A stretch of 64,000 bases of DNA from Dielma sp000508965 (GTDB taxonomy: Bacteria > Bacillota_I > Bacilli_A > Erysipelotrichales > Erysipelotrichaceae): contig BAHV02000014.1 of assembly GCA_000508965.1 (NCBI GenBank), positions 79,225 to 143,224 of the forward strand, read 5' to 3'. Below are positions 16,897 through 25,932 of the stretch, piece after piece; position 1 is the stretch's first letter, and each line of letters opens with the position of its first letter. Under the pieces are notes generated by a model, which saw only the letters and a program-made list of their open reading frames with translations, had not been told where the DNA came from and did no database searches. Position numbers and translations under genes: made by a program.

Positions 16897-17631
16897 TTAA
16901 ATTTCCCTTTTTTCCAGATATTTCATGATTTTTTTTGAAATAAACTCGGTAAATGCCAACAACAAGATAATCCACAGCGTCCAGGCAAACAAGCCGGACA
17001 TGTCCATATTGATCCGGCAGATCTGCAGCTGACGGCCGATTCCCGGCGATACCGAACCGATAATTTCCGCCATGACACCCACCTTAAAGGCCAGCCCTGC
17101 CCCAGTGGATAAAGCCGCTTTGAGATAAGGCTCGATCAGCGGCAGATAGACACGAAACAAAAGATTCGGCATCGATTCAGGATAGACTCTCGCAACATCA
17201 ATGAGATCCTGATCAATGCTTTTGATTCCGCTGAGTACATTGGCATAAATCATCGGAAACAAAATCATAAAGCAAATCAGTCTCACGGCGGTTTCATTAT
17301 TGGTCCAGATCAGGGCAATTAAAATATATGAGATATTTGGAATACTTTTCAAAATTAGATAAACCGGCGCAAACAGCTCTGCCAGCCAGCGATAATAACC
17401 GCACAGCAGGCCCAGCAGCAAGGCACAGACATAAGCAATCGCCAAACCGCTTAACGAACGGTAAAGGCTCATCAAGATCGCCTGATAAAACACCGGCGAA
17501 GTGAGCTGAACAAGCATCTGTTTAAAAACGTCAAAAGGGAGCGGAAGCATGAATTCATTGTTGATCCGTGCCGCCAGCACGATCCACAAAAGCAAAAGCA
17601 CGATAATTACGGCTGCGCTTTTTTTCTTCAT
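16897..17631 (-). CDS. ABC transporter permease (SsuC/TauC type)
   Basis: About 244 residues with roughly six membrane helices. The permease-ATPase contact motif is visible as YANVLSGIKSIDQDLIDVAR near residue 150. The family includes permeases for sulfonates, taurine, nitrate and thiamine precursors. It lies just downstream of the binding-protein gene. No ATPase gene is adjacent, so the ATP-hydrolysing subunit must be encoded elsewhere or shared. The start at 17631 follows GGGAG and GAAGGTG. It appears to be the last gene of a thrS-led transcript. Confidence 0.82.
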   Translation of the reverse strand: MKKKSAAVIIVLLLLWIVLAARINNEFMLPLPFDVFKQMLVQLTSPVFYQAILMSLYRSLSGLAIAYVCALLLGLLCGYYRWLAELFAPVYLILKSIPNISYILIALIWTNNETAVRLICFMILFPMIYANVLSGIKSIDQDLIDVARVYPESMPNLLFRVYLPLIEPYLKAALSTGAGLAFKVGVMAEIIGSVSPGIGRQLQICRINMDMSGLFAWTLWIILLLAFTEFISKKIMKYLEKREI

Positions 17632-17659
17632 CACCTTCACTCCCTTCAATCGAATGGAA

Positions 17660-18604
17660 TTATTTACTTAACATTTCACTTGTATAATCAATACCAAACA
17701 GCTTCAGCATCGTCGTAATATCAGCCTCGCATGAGCTGGCAGGCGTATAGCGGATATTCTGCTTCGCCCAAGTAGCCGCCGCAATTTTACTGCTAGGCAC
17801 ACCCAAAACCTCCGGTGTCAGCTGATCGACTAAACTGCTGACCTTGGATGGTTCATCGGCCGCCGCATTTACAAAGCTTTCAATCTGAGCCAATGCCGTA
17901 CTGACCTTTTCCTCACTGCCCTGCTTTACAAAGATGGCCGCCTGCGGGAAGCCTGTAGATGTTGTGGACATCTTTTCCTGATAAGCGCTTTGCAGATCCA
18001 GAATCACCTTCAATTCAATGCCCTGCTCCTTCGCTTTCGCAATCGTAGCTGTCACTGCCGGTTCCGCCAGCAAGCCGCTTTCCGCTTTGCCGCTCAGCAA
18101 GATTCCCTGCACATCTTGAGCGCTGGAATAATAAGTAATCTCTGGGACAAGGCTTTCCACATCAACTGAATTCTTGAATACGATATCCGGCACACTGCCT
18201 TCACCGAAAGCAGCGAAATTACCAGCTTCTTCAAGAGCCGTATCACTGGTGCCCACCAGATACAGATTACCCCATGTAATTACCGCTTCAAGACGATATA
18301 CTGTCTTATCCGCACTAATCAGCTTAGCCCCTAAATTAATCGGTGCCAAAATCATGTCATAATCCGAATCGCTCTTGGCAAATTCAGCGCTTAACGCCTC
18401 ACTGCCGGTAACAAAATCAACCGTATTCACACCATCCGCTGCCAACTCCATCACGGATAATGCCGGTGCTCCCGTAGGCGCTAAAACTTTAATCGGTTCT
18501 GCGACCGGATTCTTTGGTTCCTCACCCTCAGGTTCATTGCCAGCCGGTGCCGCGCAGCCGGTCAACAACAGTGCTGCTACTAATAAGCCTTTAAATAGTT
18601 TCAT
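17660..18604 (-). CDS. ABC transporter substrate-binding lipoprotein (NMT1/ThiY-like)
   Basis: A 314-residue lipoprotein: signal peptide with lipobox LLLTGCAAP, an acidic Pro-rich linker, then a two-lobe binding fold (IKVLAPTGAPALSVMEL, YDMILAPINLGAKLI, YLVGTSD). This resembles the NMT1/SsuA class that works with SsuC-type permeases. The ligand is unknown. Its ATG overlaps the thrS stop (ATGA), and it would be transcribed from the T-box leader ahead of thrS, which hints at a link to threonine or amino-acid status. The permease follows after 28 bases. Confidence 0.8.
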   Translation of the reverse strand: MKLFKGLLVAALLLTGCAAPAGNEPEGEEPKNPVAEPIKVLAPTGAPALSVMELAADGVNTVDFVTGSEALSAEFAKSDSDYDMILAPINLGAKLISADKTVYRLEAVITWGNLYLVGTSDTALEEAGNFAAFGEGSVPDIVFKNSVDVESLVPEITYYSSAQDVQGILLSGKAESGLLAEPAVTATIAKAKEQGIELKVILDLQSAYQEKMSTTSTGFPQAAIFVKQGSEEKVSTALAQIESFVNAAADEPSKVSSLVDQLTPEVLGVPSSKIAAATWAKQNIRYTPASSCEADITTMLKLFGIDYTSEMLSK

Positions 18605-20331
18605 CTTTTCTCCTCAATTTCTAAGCGCAATGATTGGATGAATTCTTCAAATGGTACAGTCAGACTTTCTTTTTCACCTTGACGGCGGATCGATACAGTG
18701 CCTGCCTCTGCCTCACCATCACCTAATACAAGCTGTACCGGTACCTTCTTCATCTGTGCTTCTCTTATACGATACCCCAATTTTTCATTTCTTGCATCCA
18801 ATTTGCTTCTGAAACCTAAAGCCTTTAACTGATCATTGATCTGCTTGGCATAATCATAATGCAGCTCATGATGAACCGGAATAACTTCTACTTGTACCGG
18901 TGCCAGCCACATTGGAAATTTACCTGCATAATGTTCGATCAGAATACCGATAAAGCGTTCAATTGAACCGAAGATAACACGATGCAGCATTACTGGACGC
19001 ACCTTTTCACCATGCTCATCGATATAAGTCAAGTCAAAACGTTCAGGCAGATTCATATCCAGCTGAATTGTACCGCACTGCCATACGCGGCCTAATGAAT
19101 CCTTGATATGGAAATCCAGCTTAGGCCCGTAGAAAGCTCCGTCACCCGGATTGATCTTATAAGTTTTGCCGGCATGTTCGCAAGCTTTAGCAAGTGCTTC
19201 TTCACTTTTATTCCAAATTTCAATATCACCGATATACTTCTCTTCCGGTCGTGTTGATAATTCAATGCTGTAAGTCAGATTAAAAATCTTATACACACGA
19301 TCGATAAAATTAATTAAACTGATAACCTCGCTCTCAATTTGATCCGGACGCATAAAGATATGGGCATCATCCTGAGTAAATGTACGCACACGGAATAAAC
19401 CGTTCAATGCGCCGCTTGCTTCATGACGGTGCACCTGACCAAGCTCACCCATGCGTAAAGGCAGATCCTTATAGGAATGCAGGCTGTTCTTATAAACCAG
19501 CATTGAACCTGGACAGTTCATCGGTTTAATCGCAAATTCACGATCATCAACCATTGAAGTATACATATTTTCCTTATAATTGAACCAGTGACCGCTGACT
19601 TCCCATAATTCCTTGCTCATCATGATCGGTGTCTTGATAAATTCATAATTCTCTTTGGTATGCTCATCATACCAGAAACGCTCTAATTCATTTCTTAAAA
19701 TCATGCCGTTAGGCAGAAAGAACGGCGCACCCGGTGCATATTCACTCATCATAAATAAATCAAGCTCACGGCCTAATTTCTTATGATCGCGTTTTTTAGC
19801 TTCCTCCAGCAAATATAAATGCTCTTCCAGTGCTTCCGGTGTCTCAAAGCAGATACCATAGATACGCTGCAGCATCTTATTGTTCGCATCGCCCTTCCAA
19901 TAAGCGCCGGAATGCTTCAAAAGCTTAAAGTTCTTCAATTGCTTCACTGTCTCAACATGCGGACCGCGGCACAAATCTGTAAAATCACCCTGACGGTAAC
20001 AGCTGATTGTTCCATCCTCAAGATCTTTAATTAATTCGATCTTATAAGGATCATCTTTAAACTTCTCCAACGCTTCTTCCTTGCTGATTTCTTCGCGGAC
20101 AATACGCTTGCCATCTTTAACCAGCTTTTTCATTTCCTTTTCAATCTTAGTCAGATCTTCTTCCTTGATGACTTCATCGCCCAAATCTATATCATAATAG
20201 AAGCCCTCTGAAATAACAGGCCCTACCCAGAATTTAGCCTGTGGATACAGGTGCTTCACTGCCTGAGCCATCAAATGTGCGCAGGAATGATTCAATACAC
20301 TTAAATTTTCATCTTGTTTAATATCAATCAT
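18601..20331 (-). CDS. thrS: Threonyl-tRNA synthetase lacking the TGS domain
   Basis: A 576-residue class II synthetase that charges tRNA-Thr. The protein begins directly at the editing domain (HSCAHL near residue 15, then YRQGDFTDLCRGPH). The N-terminal TGS domain of about 60 residues found in the typical 640-residue enzyme is missing. The catalytic core is intact (MNCPGSM, motif 2 FRVRTFTQDDAH, motif 3 HRVIFGSIERFIG), as is the C-terminal anticodon-binding domain. The start follows TTAGGAGG. Expression should be controlled by the T-box leader just upstream, and the gene overlaps the ABC binding-protein gene by 4 bases. Confidence 0.95.
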   Translation of the reverse strand: MIDIKQDENLSVLNHSCAHLMAQAVKHLYPQAKFWVGPVISEGFYYDIDLGDEVIKEEDLTKIEKEMKKLVKDGKRIVREEISKEEALEKFKDDPYKIELIKDLEDGTISCYRQGDFTDLCRGPHVETVKQLKNFKLLKHSGAYWKGDANNKMLQRIYGICFETPEALEEHLYLLEEAKKRDHKKLGRELDLFMMSEYAPGAPFFLPNGMILRNELERFWYDEHTKENYEFIKTPIMMSKELWEVSGHWFNYKENMYTSMVDDREFAIKPMNCPGSMLVYKNSLHSYKDLPLRMGELGQVHRHEASGALNGLFRVRTFTQDDAHIFMRPDQIESEVISLINFIDRVYKIFNLTYSIELSTRPEEKYIGDIEIWNKSEEALAKACEHAGKTYKINPGDGAFYGPKLDFHIKDSLGRVWQCGTIQLDMNLPERFDLTYIDEHGEKVRPVMLHRVIFGSIERFIGILIEHYAGKFPMWLAPVQVEVIPVHHELHYDYAKQINDQLKALGFRSKLDARNEKLGYRIREAQMKKVPVQLVLGDGEAEAGTVSIRRQGEKESLTVPFEEFIQSLRLEIEEKR

Positions 20332-20351
20332 TTTTATTTACCTCCTAACAA

Positions 20352-20567
20352 AATAAAAACAGACTCCATCTGAAGGACGAGAGTCTGTCGCGGTACCACC
20401 TTGCTTCGCATACATTGCTGCATGCCTCAACTCTTTAACGCAGATTAAACGGTACACCTTTTCAGGGACAGCTCACCGGGAGTAAGATCAATCTGCCGCA
20501 GGAAGTTTTCACCACCACTTCCCTCTCTGATTAGCTCAAAGGATCTCATATCCGGATCATTGCTTAT
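20352..20567 (-). promoter_or_regulatory. T-box leader of thrS
   Basis: The leader between the promoter and thrS holds the T-box sequence GGTGGTACCGCG (20389-20400), which pairs with the acceptor end of uncharged tRNA. A terminator stem follows (20359-20366 with 20381-20388) with a T run. Stem I lies between about 20440 and 20560. The specifier codon could not be fixed by eye; an ACT within CTTACTCCC is a candidate threonine codon. Low charging of tRNA-Thr should turn on thrS and the ABC genes behind it. Confidence 0.88.
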
Positions 20568-20573
20568 GTATCT

Positions 20574-20602
20574 ATTTAACAACCAAAGCTGCTTTTTGTC
20601 AA
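20574..20602 (-). promoter_or_regulatory. Sigma-A promoter of the thrS T-box leader
   Basis: On the minus strand TTGACA and TTAAAT are separated by exactly 17 bases. Confidence 0.75.
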
Positions 20603-20664
20603 CCGTAAAACTCGATGATACACATTTTATATGTGATGATTAGAAAATGATATCAGCCATAATA

Positions 20665-21894
20665 TTACAGCACAAAACGTCCATTCTCAAAAATCAGCGT
20701 TTCATTGCCATCTTGATCAAGACCGCGGATACACATCGTTTCATCACCAAACATGAAATCCACATGCTTGATTGAATCATTGACGCCCACCTCAGCCATC
20801 TGTTCAGGACTCATCTCACAGCCGCCCTCAACCGAAAGCGGATAAGCCGCGCCCAGCGCCAGATGACATGACGCATTTTCATCAAATAATGTATTATAGA
20901 ACAGAATACCGCTTTGTGAGATTGGTGATTCATGTTCAACAATGGCGACTTCACCTAAATAGCAGCTGCCTTCATCGGCGGCCAGGATTTGTTTCAAAGC
21001 ATCGGCTTCTTTTTCAGCACAGAAATCGATGACCTTGCCATCTTTGAATTCAAACCAAAAATTTTCAATCAGGCTGCCGCTGTGATCCAACGGTTTAGTA
21101 GCCACTACTTTACCATTAACCTGCCATTTCATCGGCGCTGTAAAGATTTCTTCAGTCGGCATGTTAGCATTGAAGAAAACATCCTTCTGTGACTTCTCAC
21201 CGCCGCCTGACCATATATGGCCCTCCGGCAGTCCAACATAAAGATTAGTTCCTTTTTCATTTTTAAAATGAAGTGCCTTAAAAGCCTTCTGATTCAGCTT
21301 ATCACAGCGCTCACTCAGCAAGCGGTCATGCTCATCCCAAGCCGCCATCGCGTCATTTTCCTCATCGATATAAACAGCCTTAAGAATCGCATCCCAAAGC
21401 TTATCTTCCGCTTCCTTTTCATCCAGTTCAGGGAAAACTGCCTTAGCCCAAGCCGGATTGCTGTCAGCAAACACACACCACTCATTTTGATCGCTGCGCG
21501 TTGCATCATAAAAAGGCTTCAGGGCACGATCCAGCACTTCATTCGCAAGCTTCACCTTTTTGCTGTCCACACCCTTCAGATACTTAGGTGTGGGTGAAGC
21601 GATACTGGCTACGGCCGCTCCCTCTTTGATCGGTTCAAGACGGGCATCAATAAACCATGAATGCGGTTTGCTTAAGCGCTCCTCACTTTGATATTCTAAA
21701 TCATAACGCTTAATTAAATCATCCTTCCAATTAATATAAACCTCACAGGCACCTGCCTCATACGCCTTTTTGCACAGCCGGCGTACAAGCTCATAAGAAG
21801 TGACGGGCGCATTAACAATCAGCGGCTGATCAGGCTGAAGATTGACACCCTTTTTAATAATTAATTCCGCGTATTTATCTAAACATTTTTTCAT
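20665..21894 (-). CDS. Aminopeptidase, peptidase family M29
   Basis: A 409-residue M29 family metallo-aminopeptidase (AmpS/PepS/aminopeptidase T type) that removes N-terminal amino acids from peptides in the cytoplasm. Recognisable features are the N-terminal YAELIIKKGVNLQPDQPLIV, the metal-ligand glutamates of the LGEVAIVEHESPISQSG segment, and the C-terminal HVDFMFG with the nearby Glu and His residues. The length is normal. It follows the ROK kinase gene by 9 bases and is probably the last gene of the sugar operon that starts near 24500, although it is not obviously related in function. Confidence 0.9.
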   Translation of the reverse strand: MKKCLDKYAELIIKKGVNLQPDQPLIVNAPVTSYELVRRLCKKAYEAGACEVYINWKDDLIKRYDLEYQSEERLSKPHSWFIDARLEPIKEGAAVASIASPTPKYLKGVDSKKVKLANEVLDRALKPFYDATRSDQNEWCVFADSNPAWAKAVFPELDEKEAEDKLWDAILKAVYIDEENDAMAAWDEHDRLLSERCDKLNQKAFKALHFKNEKGTNLYVGLPEGHIWSGGGEKSQKDVFFNANMPTEEIFTAPMKWQVNGKVVATKPLDHSGSLIENFWFEFKDGKVIDFCAEKEADALKQILAADEGSCYLGEVAIVEHESPISQSGILFYNTLFDENASCHLALGAAYPLSVEGGCEMSPEQMAEVGVNDSIKHVDFMFGDETMCIRGLDQDGNETLIFENGRFVL

Positions 21895-21903
21895 ATTGAA
21901 CTC

Positions 21904-22803
21904 CTATTTACCAAAGGACATCGGCAGCATCGCCGCGCCAACCAAACCTGGTTCGTCAAGCATTGCTTCCGCAAAAATTACATCCTGCATGCCGACATGC
22001 ACCATGGGTTTATAGTATTGAATCATTTTATCCCAGAATACATCCTTAGACTTCATGCAGCCGCCGCCGACAACAAAGATATGCGGATCAACTACATGCG
22101 CGATCGATGAAAACATCTGTGCCAGATCATAAGCCATGTCATCAACAATCTTTAAAGCTTTTTCATCACCTTCACGCGCCATATCAAAGACCATGCCCGC
22201 ATGCTTGATATGATCGCCGAATACCGCCTTTCCCTTGCGGGTGATAGCTGTACCGCTGGCTTCATTCTCAACAGCTCCGACATTCAGATAATTTACCTTT
22301 TCACGGTTGCGGTCAATAATAATGTTGGCAATCTCACCGGCATAACCATTCTTACCGGATACAAGACGATTGTTAAATGAGAAGGCCCCGCCGATACCAG
22401 TCGAAATCGTTACATAGTAACAAAGCGGATAGCCCTTGCCGGCACCGTGAAAGCTCTCGGCAAGACAAGCCACATTCACATCATTATCGGCAAAAACCGG
22501 GATATTGAAATGCTTTCTGATTGTCTCAGCCATCGGATAACCTTCAAAGCCCGGCAGATTAGTCGCCAGCATCATCACGCCGTTATCCGTATCAACCGGT
22601 CCCGGCACACCCATGCCGATACCGCTGATCGTATCCAACTCACCGATTTCCTCAATCATGCGGATAATCTTATCCAAAACATGTTCAACACCCTGTTCAA
22701 TTTCTGTGGCTTCCTTGATTACCTTTACGATCTGACCTTGCTCGCTGACCCGTGCGACACGGACATTGGTCCCCCCAAGATCTACGCCAATATAGTATTT
22801 CAT
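21904..22803 (-). CDS. ROK family sugar kinase (glucokinase type)
   Basis: A 299-residue ROK kinase. The ATP phosphate loop DLGGTNVRVARV is at residues 6-17, and the sugar-binding/catalytic segment includes GMGVPGPVD, FADNDVNVACLAE and TISTGIGGAFSFN. It phosphorylates glucose or a related hexose with ATP. The classical ROK zinc motif (CxCGxxGC) is not obvious in this protein. Neighbours are an aldose epimerase and a HAD sugar-phosphate phosphatase, all on one probable transcript. The start follows AGGAGGAAG. Confidence 0.88.
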   Translation of the reverse strand: MKYYIGVDLGGTNVRVARVSEQGQIVKVIKEATEIEQGVEHVLDKIIRMIEEIGELDTISGIGMGVPGPVDTDNGVMMLATNLPGFEGYPMAETIRKHFNIPVFADNDVNVACLAESFHGAGKGYPLCYYVTISTGIGGAFSFNNRLVSGKNGYAGEIANIIIDRNREKVNYLNVGAVENEASGTAITRKGKAVFGDHIKHAGMVFDMAREGDEKALKIVDDMAYDLAQMFSSIAHVVDPHIFVVGGGCMKSKDVFWDKMIQYYKPMVHVGMQDVIFAEAMLDEPGLVGAAMLPMSFGK

Positions 22804-22857
22804 GATACTTCCTCCTGTTTTCTTTTATTATATCAAGACTTAGGCTGACTGAACAGC

Positions 22858-23706
22858 TTAAAAAAGTTCAATAAAATAAGAAGTGGTGAATCCCTCATGC
22901 GGTTTGAGATTCATCGTTCCTTCTCGCTGATCAAAGCTGCAAGTCACTTCTTCAAAATCACCATGCCCATACCATGGTTCAATGCAGATAAACGGTGCAT
23001 CCCGTTTGGCGGTCCAGAAAGCCAAGAATGGATAACCCAAACAGCCGACACGTACTTTATGCTTAGGGCCCACCAGTTCTACATACGGACTCTTGATGTC
23101 CTTATAAACCAAAGTCGCATATTCCTCAAATAATTCATAATTCAAGTCAATTTCTTTAAAGCTGCGGTCAATAATCTCATGACGGCCATGAAACGCCAGC
23201 TGCTTAGGCTCTTCATCCTGCGGGAAAACAAGCTTGTAATCGCTGAATTTTTCACCTGGCAGCAGCGGACAGTTAAACCCTGGATGCAGACCGAAGCTGA
23301 AAGGCATCACATCCTCAGAATCATTGGTAATATGATAGACCACATCCAGACGCTTGCCGTTTAAACGATAATGAATCTGAAAAGTGAAACGAAATGGATA
23401 CTGCTTTAAAGTATCCTCATTTTCATGCAGTTCCATCACAATTTCATCCGCCGTATGCTTCACACAATGTAAATCCGCATAACGCACAAGACCATGATTT
23501 TTCATCGCGTAGCGCTGATCCTGCCATTCATAATCTTTTGTCCATGTATTTGACACCATAGGAAACAGCGATGGATTCTTACCGCTCCAAAAAGCCGCAT
23601 CTCCCTGCCACATAAATTCAAGCTGATGAGTCAGATCATAAAAGCTCTGTATTTCACCGCCATGCTCAACTACCTCTAAACGAACCTTTTCATTTTCAAT
23701 AATCAT
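22858..23706 (-). CDS. Aldose 1-epimerase family protein
   Basis: About 282 residues of the galactose-mutarotase-like fold, which interconverts the anomers of free or phosphorylated sugars. Likely active-site residues lie in NHGLVR, the FSFGLHPGFN motif near residue 140 and the C-terminal CIEPWYGHGD. The start at 23706 is supported by AAGGAGG, and its ATG overlaps the stop of the HAD gene (ATGA). It works naturally beside the ROK kinase downstream. The exact sugar is not known. Confidence 0.85.
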   Translation of the reverse strand: MIIENEKVRLEVVEHGGEIQSFYDLTHQLEFMWQGDAAFWSGKNPSLFPMVSNTWTKDYEWQDQRYAMKNHGLVRYADLHCVKHTADEIVMELHENEDTLKQYPFRFTFQIHYRLNGKRLDVVYHITNDSEDVMPFSFGLHPGFNCPLLPGEKFSDYKLVFPQDEEPKQLAFHGRHEIIDRSFKEIDLNYELFEEYATLVYKDIKSPYVELVGPKHKVRVGCLGYPFLAFWTAKRDAPFICIEPWYGHGDFEEVTCSFDQREGTMNLKPHEGFTTSYFIELF

Positions 23707-24500
23707 ATCAGATCCTCCTTGATTAATCCAAAATGACGGCATGCTTTATATAAACCGTCCTTACCAATTTCAGCCGCCACATAATCTGCCGCCGCTTTCG
23801 CTTCCTCACAGCCATTGCCCATCGCCACACCGATTCCTGAACGCTTCAGCATTTCCACATCATTATAGCCGTCGCCAAAAGCGATCACCTCATGCATGGA
23901 ATACCCCCAGCGTTGAATGATTTCCTCAATTGCGGAAGCTTTATTGACACCCTTTGCCGTAATTTCATAAAGCGCCTGATGATCAACAATATTGCTTGCA
24001 TTCAAAGTCTTTTTCAGCTGTGTCATCGTCTCATCATCCGCATAAAGCAGCATATTGGTCACACCTTCACCAGCATAAGGCTTCACCGTCGGCACCATCA
24101 GATAGAGCTGAAAATAAATATCGCTTAATTCGGTAGGGAAAGGACGGTTGAAATGATCCACCGCATAATTCGCATAACGCATATACAGCTGTTTCTCATT
24201 GCATACCTTAATGATTTTTTCCATATCTAAAGCATCGATGGTTTTCTCCATCACCACCTTATGGTCGATCTCCATGACTGCACCGCCATCATAAATAACA
24301 GCATCCCATGGAAAACTTCTGAAAAATGAAGGTGTATGCTGCATCTCATGACGGCAGCGGCTGGTAGCGATCACAATTCGATACCCATTTTCTTTTAAAC
24401 GGTACAAAGCACTTTGCGTTGAATGCGGGAAATCATGCAGCCGATGCTCATAAATTGTTCCGTCGATATCAAAAAAACAAACCTTTATATTATTTTCCAT
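23703..24500 (-). CDS. Cof-type HAD phosphatase
   Basis: About 265 residues of the Cof subfamily of HAD hydrolases. Motif I is FFDIDGTIYEH near residue 9, motif II is VIATSRCRHE, and motif III/IV is KASAIEEII followed by FGDGYNDVEML. A type IIB cap lies between. Such enzymes dephosphorylate sugar phosphates or other small phosphoesters. The start at 24500 (ATG) is preferred over an in-frame TTG 12 bases upstream, although its ribosome binding site (GGTAG) is weak. It is coupled to the epimerase gene. Confidence 0.87.
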   Translation of the reverse strand: MENNIKVCFFDIDGTIYEHRLHDFPHSTQSALYRLKENGYRIVIATSRCRHEMQHTPSFFRSFPWDAVIYDGGAVMEIDHKVVMEKTIDALDMEKIIKVCNEKQLYMRYANYAVDHFNRPFPTELSDIYFQLYLMVPTVKPYAGEGVTNMLLYADDETMTQLKKTLNASNIVDHQALYEITAKGVNKASAIEEIIQRWGYSMHEVIAFGDGYNDVEMLKRSGIGVAMGNGCEEAKAAADYVAAEIGKDGLYKACRHFGLIKEDLI

Positions 24501-24510
24501 ATGTTCTACC

Positions 24511-24535
24511 AAAAAAAGACAGCGTCGGCTGTCTT
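24511..24535 (-). terminator. Terminator of nagA
   Basis: On the minus strand AAGACAGC pairs with GCTGTCTT around CGAC and is followed by a seven-T run. The hairpin overlaps the nagA stop codon and lies only about 10 bases before the next gene's start. Confidence 0.75.
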
Positions 24536-25673
24536 ATTTCTGTTTAAGCCCTCTTGCGTAAGTCTGAACAACCTGATAGGCATCATCCAGAACCACGATA
24601 TCAGCATCATAACCGCTGCAAAGCTTACCCTTGCGGTTATCCAGCTTCAAAGCACGCGCCGGATTGATCGTACAAGAATTTAAAGCTGCATCAAACGGAA
24701 CCATCGCTTCTTCCACAAGGATACGCAAGCCTTCATTAACCCGTAATGTTGAACCGGCAAGACCCTTAGTTGAAGTTAAATGCGCGCTGCCGTCTGGATA
24801 AATTTCAATTTCATTGCCGCCGAATAAGAACTTAGAACCAATCGGACAGCCTTTCGCCATCAATGAGTCAGTGATCATGATTGTATAATCACGGCCCTTA
24901 GAAGCATATAAGTTATTTAATGAATTTACATTTGAATGACAGCCATCACAGATCACTTCACCAAATACATCACGGAAACGCATTGCCGCGCCTACTAAAC
25001 CCGGATTGCGGTGATGGAATGGTGTCATGCCGTTAAAGATATGTGTCATGCTGTTAGCGCCGTTAGCCACTGCCATCAATGCCTCTTCATAAGTAGCCGC
25101 TGAATGACCGATGCTTACCAATACGCCGTTTTCAGATGCATAACGAGTTAAAGCGAAATCCTCGTCCTTTTCACAAGCCATCGTAATAACCTTGATCAAG
25201 CCCTTGGCATGTTCCTGATAATGCTTAAATTCTTCAACGGTCGGGGCCAGTATGTACTGCTCCGGCTGGGCGCCTTTATAAACCATATCCAGATAAGGAC
25301 CCTCAAAGTGAATACCTAAGATTTCAGCACCTTCATAGCCTTCTTCAACAACATTGGCAACATTTTCAACCGCTTTAGTCAAAACTTCCTTGCTTTGCGT
25401 AATCGTAGTCGGGCAGATACCAGTAACACCCTCATGAGTGATATTCTTCATCCAGTTGCGCAGACCTTCCGGATTTGCATCATTCGTATCAAATTTATAA
25501 GCGCCGTGTGTATGAATATCGATGAACCCGGGAACGATGCGCTCATTGCCATAATCCTCACACGCTTCCTTGGCTCCATAATTATAAATCGACTTGATTT
25601 TACCTTCTTCAATCTCAATCTGAGCCGGGATGAACTGACCGCTGATCCAAACTCGTTTACTTTGTAGTATCAT
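24534..25673 (-). CDS. nagA: N-acetylglucosamine-6-phosphate deacetylase
   Basis: About 379 residues. The enzyme removes the acetyl group from GlcNAc-6-P to give GlcN-6-P in amino-sugar and cell-wall recycling. Metal and active-site motifs are FIDIHTHGAYKFDTND near residue 52, the Glu of GIHFEGPYLD near 120, GHSAATYEEA with the catalytic His, THIFNGMTPFHHRNPG, and ITDSLMAKG with the catalytic Asp. The start at 25673 follows CAAGGAGG; in-frame codons further upstream lack a ribosome binding site. TATAAT about 25 bases upstream marks a probable promoter. nagB is not in the window. Confidence 0.94.
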   Translation of the reverse strand: MILQSKRVWISGQFIPAQIEIEEGKIKSIYNYGAKEACEDYGNERIVPGFIDIHTHGAYKFDTNDANPEGLRNWMKNITHEGVTGICPTTITQSKEVLTKAVENVANVVEEGYEGAEILGIHFEGPYLDMVYKGAQPEQYILAPTVEEFKHYQEHAKGLIKVITMACEKDEDFALTRYASENGVLVSIGHSAATYEEALMAVANGANSMTHIFNGMTPFHHRNPGLVGAAMRFRDVFGEVICDGCHSNVNSLNNLYASKGRDYTIMITDSLMAKGCPIGSKFLFGGNEIEIYPDGSAHLTSTKGLAGSTLRVNEGLRILVEEAMVPFDAALNSCTINPARALKLDNRKGKLCSGYDADIVVLDDAYQVVQTYARGLKQK

Positions 25674-25839
25674 AAGAAACCTCCTTGTATTGATGGTTTT
25701 ATTATACTCCACCACCCCGCTTTTTTAAACTCAAACGACTGCTTTTTTTATAAAAAAGCAAGTAACTGACAGGTTTATGCAAGAATCCTAAAATCACTGG
25801 ATAAATTTATGAAAATTAAGCAAAAAGAATCATAAACAT

Positions 25840-25862
25840 AAGAAAAACGGCATACGCCGTTT
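25840..25862 (-). terminator. Terminator of the YgiQ-family gene
   Basis: On the minus strand AAACGGC pairs with GCCGTTT around a 5-base loop and is followed by TTTC, about 70 bases past the gene's stop. Confidence 0.65.
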
Positions 25863-25932
25863 ATATAGTAAACATTAAATAAATTGCAACGCTGACATAT
25901 GCCGCACTTAAAGAATTTAGATGTTGCGCGTA

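Larger units (their letters stand above)
16737..16900. repeat. Pair of near-identical 19-base direct repeats
   Basis: The sequence AATAATTTCACAAGTTAAA at 16737-16755 recurs at 16882-16900 with one mismatch (C for G). The second copy overlaps the stop codon of the ABC permease gene. A further TTTTCACAA lies at 16722-16730, and on the minus strand these carry TTGTGAAA. They lie in the region upstream of the hydrogenase operon and could be regulator binding sites. Confidence 0.5.

Noticed and set aside
25738..25762. A/T-rich palindrome around GCTTTTTTTATAAAAAAGC
   Set aside because: Lies far upstream of nagA on the minus strand with no gene in front; no role as a terminator or operator could be argued.
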